From DATKRB01 sp036501425 (GTDB taxonomy: Bacteria > Actinomycetota > Acidimicrobiia > Acidimicrobiales > RAAP-2): a stretch of DNA of 64,000 nt. The notes under the pieces are model-generated. The model did no database searches, had not been told where the DNA came from, and saw only the letters and a program-made list of their open reading frames with translations. This document shows, one piece after another, positions 59,354-64,000 of the stretch. The stretch spans positions 124,001 to 188,000 of the forward strand of contig DASYAI010000056.1 of assembly GCA_036501425.1 (NCBI GenBank), written 5' to 3'. Each line of letters begins with the position of its first letter. The first letter of the stretch is position 1. The position numbers and the translations under genes are program-made.

Positions 59354-60324
59354 GTCCGCCGGCGGCGGTGCTCGGCACCCCCGGGATCAGTCCCGGGCTG
59401 CTGGGGTACGCCTTCACCCTCGGGCTGGTCACCCCGGTCAACCCGTGCGCCTTCCCTCTGCTGCCCGCCTGGATGGCCGCCCTGGTGCCCAGCCGGGCCG
59501 ACGAAGGGTGGGCCGCGAGGACGGGCCGCGGCCTGACGACCGGTACCTCCGTGACGGTGGGGTTCGTGGTGGCCTTCGGCGCGGTCGGGCTGCTGGCGGA
59601 CGGGGGCGCGCAGCTGGTGCGTCGCTGGGCCCCCTGGCTCATGGTGCTCGTGGGCGTCGCCCTCGTCGCAGGGGGCATCAGCGGGCTCGCCGGCCGGTCT
59701 CCTCGGATCGGCATCGGCGCCCTGCGAACCCGGGGCCGCCGGGGGGTGGTGGCCGCAATCGGGTTCGGGGTCTCGTACGCCGCGGCCTCGGTCGGCTGCG
59801 CGCTCCCGCTCTTCGTCGCCGGCATCGCCGGCTCGTTCGAACAGGGAGGAGCGCTCGACGCGGTCGGCACCCTTCTGGCGTACTCGCTCGGCGTGGGACT
59901 CCTGCTGGTGGTGACGGCGCTACTCGCCATCCACGCCGGTGCCCCGGCCCTACGTCGGCTCGGCTCCTTCGGCCGCTGCGTGCCCGCCATCGGGAGCGCC
60001 GCGCTGGTGGTGACCGGGGCCTACCTGACCTTCTACTGGGTCATCACGCTCGTCGGCTCGGGGACGACCCCGGCGCCGATCGCCGCTATCGACGCCGTGC
60101 AGGCGGCGATCAGCGGCTGGCTGGCGGCCTCACCCGGTCTGGCCGGCGTCGCCCTGGGCGCGGTGGTGCTGATCGCCTGCGGCGTGGTCATCCGTGGCGC
60201 TCGGGGCGAGCCGCGCCGCGGGCCCGCGGGGCGGATCGGTCGGGCGCCAGCGGCCGGCCGGCGGCCCGCGCCGACGACCCGAGCCCGGACCGCGCCGGGG
60301 ACGGCGCCGGGTCCCCCCTGGTGA
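59350..60324 (+). CDS. ccdA: CcdA/DsbD-family thiol-disulfide membrane transporter
   Basis: About 324 residues from the GTG overlapping the moeA stop. Seven to eight helices. LVTPVNPCAFPLLPAWMAAL and YAAASVGCALPLFVAGIAG carry the two membrane Cys of CcdA, which move reducing power from cytoplasmic thioredoxin across the membrane. The C-terminal 60 residues are Arg/Pro-rich. Coupling to the Sco-TlpA gene indicates that it reduces those external thiols. Confidence 0.9.
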   Translation: MSPPAAVLGTPGISPGLLGYAFTLGLVTPVNPCAFPLLPAWMAALVPSRADEGWAARTGRGLTTGTSVTVGFVVAFGAVGLLADGGAQLVRRWAPWLMVLVGVALVAGGISGLAGRSPRIGIGALRTRGRRGVVAAIGFGVSYAAASVGCALPLFVAGIAGSFEQGGALDAVGTLLAYSLGVGLLLVVTALLAIHAGAPALRRLGSFGRCVPAIGSAALVVTGAYLTFYWVITLVGSGTTPAPIAAIDAVQAAISGWLAASPGLAGVALGAVVLIACGVVIRGARGEPRRGPAGRIGRAPAAGRRPAPTTRARTAPGTAPGPPW

Positions 60325-61598
60325 GCACAACCGGGGAGGACGGTCACGGCCTTGCCCTGGCTTCTGATCCCGAGCCGTCGGGGCCGGCAAGCTCGCCGGA
60401 GACCGCGGCGCCCCGGCGCCGGGGCCGACGCCGGAGCGCTGCTGCGGCGGTCGGTGGGGCGGCCGTCGTCGTCTGCCTGGCGGTGGTCCTGCTCCTGCCC
60501 GCCGGCAACGGATCGGGCCCCGAGGTGGCAGCGGGGATCAACCGGCCGGACGCCTCTCTGCTGGATCTGAACCTGCTGGGCGGCCACTCGACCGTCGCGC
60601 CGGACTTCACCCTGACCAACCAGTGGGGACGGCCGACCGCGCTGTCCGGCTTCCGGGGAAAGGTGGTGGTGGTCTCGGTGCAAGACGACCGCTGCACCGA
60701 CCTGTGCACGCTCTTCGCCCAGGACGTGCGAGCGGCCGACCAGGACCTTGGCGCGGCAGCGTCCCGGGTGGTGTTCCTGGCGGTGAACGCCAATCCGTTC
60801 TATCCGCAGGTTTCAGCAGTTCGAGCGTGGAGCGACCAACATGGCCTGGGCTCCGAAGGGAACTGGCGGTTCGTGACGGGTTCCCCCGCCCGTTTGCGCG
60901 CGGTGTGGAAGGACTACTACGCCTTCGTCCACCTCGACCGCACCAACCGGACCGTGGTCCACAGCACGGCCCTGTACTTTGTCGGCCCTTCGGGGCGTGA
61001 ACGAGCCGCCGGGTCGTTCGGACCAGACTCGGCGGACACGTCGCTCTTCGCCCACGGCCTCGCCCAGATGGCCGACGATCTGCTCCCGCCGTCGCAGAGG
61101 GTGCCGGTGGCCGGGCCGGTGGCCCCGCCCTCCTCGGCTCCGGGCGCCCCTATCGGCGGACGGGCACCGGCGTTCTCCCTGGACCGACTCGGACCCGGGC
61201 GGGGCCCGGTCTCCCTCGCCATGCTAGGGGGGAGGTACGCGGTGATCGCCTTCTGGTCCACCACCTGCACCGCCTGCCGGTCGGAGCTGGGCCATCTGGA
61301 GGAGGCCCATCGGCACCTTGGTCCGGACGTGGCCATGGCGGGGATCGACGTCGCGGCCGGCGACCGGTCCTCTCACGGCGCCGGGGCGCTGGGCCTCGCC
61401 CGGAGCAACGGGATCACCTTTCCGCTCGCCACCGATCCCACCGGCGCAGTGGCCGGCTCGTTCCGGGTCACCGCCCTCCCCTACACCGTGATCCTCGGTC
61501 CGCGAAGCACGGTGCTCGTGCGCCATCCGGGCCTCATGACGACCGAGCAGCTGGACTACCTGCTCGAGAGCCTCGATCCATCGCTCGACGGTCGTTAG
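60321..61598 (+). CDS. Fused Sco-like and TlpA-like thioredoxin-fold protein
   Basis: About 425 residues from the GTG overlapping the ccdA stop. N-terminal anchor helix (about 38-58). Domain 1 (about 85-250) is SCO1/SenC-like: APDFTLTNQWG, VVVSVQDDRCTDLC with the copper-binding C125-x3-C129, and VVHSTALYFVGPSG with the Sco-type His. Domain 2 (about 275-425) is a TlpA/ResA thioredoxin: APAFSLDRLG, FWSTTCTACRSEL with the redox pair C316-x2-C319, and a cis-Pro region VTALPYTVI. Such domains load copper into CuA of oxidase subunit II and keep its cysteines reduced. Having both in one chain next to ccdA is notable. Confidence 0.9.
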   Translation: MSTTGEDGHGLALASDPEPSGPASSPETAAPRRRGRRRSAAAAVGGAAVVVCLAVVLLLPAGNGSGPEVAAGINRPDASLLDLNLLGGHSTVAPDFTLTNQWGRPTALSGFRGKVVVVSVQDDRCTDLCTLFAQDVRAADQDLGAAASRVVFLAVNANPFYPQVSAVRAWSDQHGLGSEGNWRFVTGSPARLRAVWKDYYAFVHLDRTNRTVVHSTALYFVGPSGRERAAGSFGPDSADTSLFAHGLAQMADDLLPPSQRVPVAGPVAPPSSAPGAPIGGRAPAFSLDRLGPGRGPVSLAMLGGRYAVIAFWSTTCTACRSELGHLEEAHRHLGPDVAMAGIDVAAGDRSSHGAGALGLARSNGITFPLATDPTGAVAGSFRVTALPYTVILGPRSTVLVRHPGLMTTEQLDYLLESLDPSLDGR

Positions 61599-61607
61599 GG
61601 TGAACCG

Positions 61608-61637
61608 TTGGCGAACCAATTGGCGTTCTCGTACGCT
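61608..61637 (+). promoter_or_regulatory. Candidate promoter of the GAF-ANTAR gene
   Basis: TTGGCG at 61608-61613, an 18-base spacer and TACGCT at 61632-61637. The GTG start lies 6 bases further, which suggests a leaderless message. The same TACGCT-6-GTG arrangement occurs before the osmC-family gene. Confidence 0.5.
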
Positions 61638-61643
61638 GCCCAG

Positions 61644-62357
61644 GTGGCTGCAGGCGAGGCAGAGGAAGCGCAATCGACCATCTTCAGCCAGGTAGCTCGT
61701 AGCCTCCTCGGTGCGGGCGACGCCCAGGCCACGTTGCAGCGCATCGTCGACCTGGCCGTTGCCACGATCGACTCGTGCGAGCACGCCGGCATCTCGTCCA
61801 TCGAAGGACGGAGGGTTCAGTCGCCGGCGTCGAGCGACGAGGTACCGGCGACGATAGACCGGCTCCAGTCCGAGACCGGCGAAGGCCCGTGTCTCGACGC
61901 CATCAGGGACCACGGGATGTTCGAGACCGGCCATCTCTCCCGCGAGCGCCGGTGGCCGAACTTCGTCGCTCGCGCCTCGGAGGAATCGGGCATCGAGAGC
62001 ATCCTGGCGGTCCGCCTCTTCGTCGACGGGGACACGATGGGAGCGCTCAATCTCTACGCGACGAGCGAGGACGCGTTCGACGAGCACGACCGCGCGGTGG
62101 CGACCATCTTCGCGACCCATGCCGCGGTTGCCCTGTCGACCGCACGGCGGGTCGAGAACCTCCAAGCGGCGATCGATACCCGTCAGGCGATCGGTGTCGC
62201 GACCGGCCTCCTCATGGCCCGCGAAGGCATTTCCGAGTCGGAAGCGTTCGACGTCCTTCGACGGGCGTCCCAGCGACTCAACATCAAGCTGCGGGTGGTG
62301 GCGGACCGCATCTCCCATCCCCAAGCGGAGGACCCCGGGTCACCCCGGACCGCTTAG
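61644..62357 (+). CDS. GAF-ANTAR domain regulator
   Basis: About 237 residues from the GTG six bases after TACGCT; a TTG at 61608 would overlap the promoter. GAF domain about 15-165 (ATLQRIVDLAVATIDSCEHAGIS, GPCLDAI, SILAVRLFVDGDTMGALNLYA). ANTAR domain about 170-230 (AAIDTRQAIGVATGLLMAREGIS, AFDVLRRASQRLNIKL). ANTAR proteins bind paired hairpins in mRNA leaders and prevent termination. GAF-ANTAR proteins are common in actinobacteria; signal and targets are unknown. Confidence 0.92.
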   Translation: MAAGEAEEAQSTIFSQVARSLLGAGDAQATLQRIVDLAVATIDSCEHAGISSIEGRRVQSPASSDEVPATIDRLQSETGEGPCLDAIRDHGMFETGHLSRERRWPNFVARASEESGIESILAVRLFVDGDTMGALNLYATSEDAFDEHDRAVATIFATHAAVALSTARRVENLQAAIDTRQAIGVATGLLMAREGISESEAFDVLRRASQRLNIKLRVVADRISHPQAEDPGSPRTA

Positions 62358-62562
62358 CCGCGACCAAGGGCCGGGCCGTTGTCGAAGGGCCTGCTGGATC
62401 GCCCCGGCAGCCCAGGCCGGCCCATCACTCGAGAACCACTGCGGGGCAAGGCGGCGCACCCCCACCCGAGGTCGAAGCCGTGTCGTGTGGGACGCGGCCC
62501 GCGACGGGGTACATAGATCCTGGGCGCGGGCAGGTGACGGGCAGCCGCGCACGGGAGGCCGA

Positions 62563-63441
62563 ATGGAACGTCCGGGCAGACTGGCAGCACGGAGCGCAGG
62601 GGCGGCGGCCATCGTGGCCGGGGTATGGCTGGGGGGCGCCGGGGCCGTTGCCGCGGCCGGCTCTGCGCAGACGACCCACTTCAGCTGGTCCAAGGCCAGC
62701 AGGCATGCCCTGGTGACCGATCTCCGGACCACGCTCGGCCAGGACACCGTCCAGTTGAACGCCTCTATCCAGGTCGACGAGGATTCGACCGGCCCGGTGA
62801 CGATTGGAGTCCAGGGCGGCGTCGACCTCACGAAACGGGCCGCGGCCCTGACGGTGAGCGGGTCAGGCGCGAACGGGGCGAGCATCCTGCCCATTCAAGA
62901 AGTGCTCGACGGCGGCACGCTCTACATCGACGTTCCCAACGGACCGTGGTACTCCGTCCCGCTGACCAGCATCGAGCAGAAGATCGGGGTCTCCGGGTCG
63001 CTCGAGGGCGAGTCGAATCCGACCCAGTTCCTCTCGTTGATCGCCCAGCAGGGGGGCCAGGTCGCCAGGACAGGGTCGGCCACGCTGCCCGACGGCACGC
63101 CGGTGACCGACTACCACGTCGTGAGCGACCTCGACGCCGCCAACCAGGCCCACCGCCCGCTGACCATCGACCCGGCCCAGCTCAAGCAGCTCGAGACCGC
63201 CCTCGGGAGCCACACGCTGGCCTTCGACGTCGCCGTCGACGCCCAGGGACGGGTCCGCACCTTGAGCAGCTCGATGTCCCTCTCCCCCAAGGCCCTCGGT
63301 GCTGGCAACAGCGCCGGCCCGGTCGCGGTGGACGTCACGTACTCGTTCTCCGGGTACGGCACACCGGTTTCGGTCGCCCCGCCGCCGGCGTCATCGGTCC
63401 AGCCGCTCCCGCCGTCGGCTCTCTCCCAGCTCAAGATCTGA
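62563..63441 (+). CDS. Secreted protein, LolA/LprG-like fold possible
   Basis: About 292 residues, ATG after GGGAGG. Signal peptide (RLAARSAGAAAIVAGVWLGGAGAVAAAG) without a lipobox Cys. The mature part alternates beta strands: VQLNASIQVDED, VTIGVQGGVDLTKRAAALTVSG, VLDGGTLYIDVPNGPWYSVPL and VTDYHVVSDLDAA. This resembles the half-barrel layout of actinobacterial LppX/LprAFG or LolA-like lipid carriers, but the similarity is by pattern only. The 205 bases before it contain no gene. Confidence 0.78.
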   Translation: MERPGRLAARSAGAAAIVAGVWLGGAGAVAAAGSAQTTHFSWSKASRHALVTDLRTTLGQDTVQLNASIQVDEDSTGPVTIGVQGGVDLTKRAAALTVSGSGANGASILPIQEVLDGGTLYIDVPNGPWYSVPLTSIEQKIGVSGSLEGESNPTQFLSLIAQQGGQVARTGSATLPDGTPVTDYHVVSDLDAANQAHRPLTIDPAQLKQLETALGSHTLAFDVAVDAQGRVRTLSSSMSLSPKALGAGNSAGPVAVDVTYSFSGYGTPVSVAPPPASSVQPLPPSALSQLKI

Positions 63442-63554
63442 ATCCGCCGGAGCCGGCCGAGGGCGGCCTTGCGAGGGCGGAGCAAACCACGGCCGGCCGA
63501 AGCCGATCACCAGGGGGCGCTAGCGTCGCAGCAGGTCGAGCGAGGGAGGCGCAG

Positions 63555-64000
63555 ATGACGCAACGCACCGTGGAGATCGAGACCGCGGACGGCAGCTGCC
63601 CGGCAGCACTGAGCGTCCCCGAAGGGGAGGGCCCCTGGCCAGGGGTGCTGCTGTTCCCCGACGCCGGCGGGATGCGGGACACGGTCCGTCAGATGGGAGA
63701 GCAGCTGTCGGCCCTGGGGTACGTGGTGCTGGTGCCCGACTTCTACTACCGCAACGGTCCCTACGACCCGGTCGACATGAGGACCTTGTCGTCCAGCAAG
63801 GAATCCATGAGCAGGATCATGGCCATGATGCAGGGGTACACCACCGACATGGCGGTGAGCGACGCCGTCGCCTTCGTCGACTACCTGAGCTCGCAACCTG
63901 AGAAGAAGCCCGGCGGCGTCGGTACCACCGGATACTGCATGGGCGGCCGGCTGTCACTCCTCACCGCGGCAAACCTTGGCGACCGGATCGCCGCGTCCGC
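63555..64000 (+). CDS. Dienelactone hydrolase family protein, 3' partial
   Basis: The gene runs off the window after 148 residues; ATG has GAGGGAGG upstream. Alpha/beta-hydrolase pattern: WPGVLLFPDAGGMRDTVRQM, LGYVVLVPDFYYR and the nucleophile elbow GTTGYCMGGRLS, with Cys as in dienelactone hydrolases. The Asp and His of the triad would lie beyond the window. The family opens lactones in aromatic degradation and also acts on other esters. Confidence 0.88.
   Translation, partial: MTQRTVEIETADGSCPAALSVPEGEGPWPGVLLFPDAGGMRDTVRQMGEQLSALGYVVLVPDFYYRNGPYDPVDMRTLSSSKESMSRIMAMMQGYTTDMAVSDAVAFVDYLSSQPEKKPGGVGTTGYCMGGRLSLLTAANLGDRIAAS

Noticed and set aside
63483..63509. FliA-type promoter before the dienelactone hydrolase gene
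   Set aside because: CAAA-15-GCCGATCA is a weak match with different spacing, and the gene has no link to motility; a TAGCGT -10 nearby is as likely.

Overview
The window is very GC-rich, gene-dense DNA from a motile, respiring actinobacterium. Short or absent intergenic gaps, many GTG starts, GTGA/ATGA stop-start overlaps and probable leaderless starts point to Actinomycetota. A flagellar locus in an actinobacterium, together with abundant acyl-CoA dehydrogenases, a double CaiB/BaiF CoA-transferase and a relic that resembles the secreted repeat proteins common in that class, suggests Acidimicrobiia. This placement is an inference; no rRNA or universal marker gene is present.

Layout. (1) 1-8003: three overlapping glycosyltransferase genes, the first cut by the window edge, probably acting on flagellin or another surface polymer. 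(2) 8001-19556: a flagellar regulon. flhA, a degenerate flhF-like gene, a small membrane protein gene and a duplicated csrA-like gene run on the plus strand. They converge on the minus-strand operon flbD-motA-motB-fliL-flgN-flgK-flgL-fliW. The flagellar sigma factor gene fliA diverges from flbD. Both flhA and flbD have FliA-type promoter candidates with the same 16-base spacing. csrA and fliW, whose products are expected to antagonise each other, overlap tail to tail by 151 bp. (3) 19725-36333: a mixed accessory block. It holds a GH114-like and a GH16-like secreted or anchored glycosidase, OsmC, a double CoA-transferase, SRPBCC proteins, a GGDEF-EAL protein, a quinone oxidoreductase, two membrane transport-like proteins, two coupled acyl-CoA dehydrogenases, a DUF488 protein and two gene relics. 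(4) 36459-42214: molybdenum handling, with mogA/moaB, moaA, a moaD frame without a start codon, moaC, an HTH-TOBE protein, and modA with a fused modB-modC. (5) 42742-51611: a Cys-type formate dehydrogenase operon with iron-sulfur subunit, NrfD-like membrane subunit, an extra QcrB-like cytochrome b and a hemerythrin-domain gene, with a second hemerythrin-domain gene upstream. (6) 51761-55484: cytochrome oxidase subunits II and I, a small membrane protein and CtaG. (7) 55692-61598: DUF6457, fdhD, mobA, moaE, moeA, then ccdA and a Sco-TlpA fusion for copper/thiol maturation of the oxidase. (8) 61608-64000: a GAF-ANTAR regulator, a secreted protein and the start of a dienelactone hydrolase.

How the genes fit together. 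Regions 4-7 read as one respiratory island. Molybdate is imported (ModA, ModBC), molybdopterin is made and finished (MoaA, MoaD, MoaC, MoaE, MogA, MoeA, MobA) and inserted with FdhD into a formate dehydrogenase. Electrons would pass through NrfD-like and cytochrome-b-like membrane subunits to the quinone pool. A cytochrome oxidase with an unusual subunit I could be the terminal acceptor. Sco-TlpA and CcdA fit CuA assembly, and the hemerythrin proteins may sense or buffer oxygen. No tRNA, rRNA, CRISPR array or intact insertion sequence was seen.
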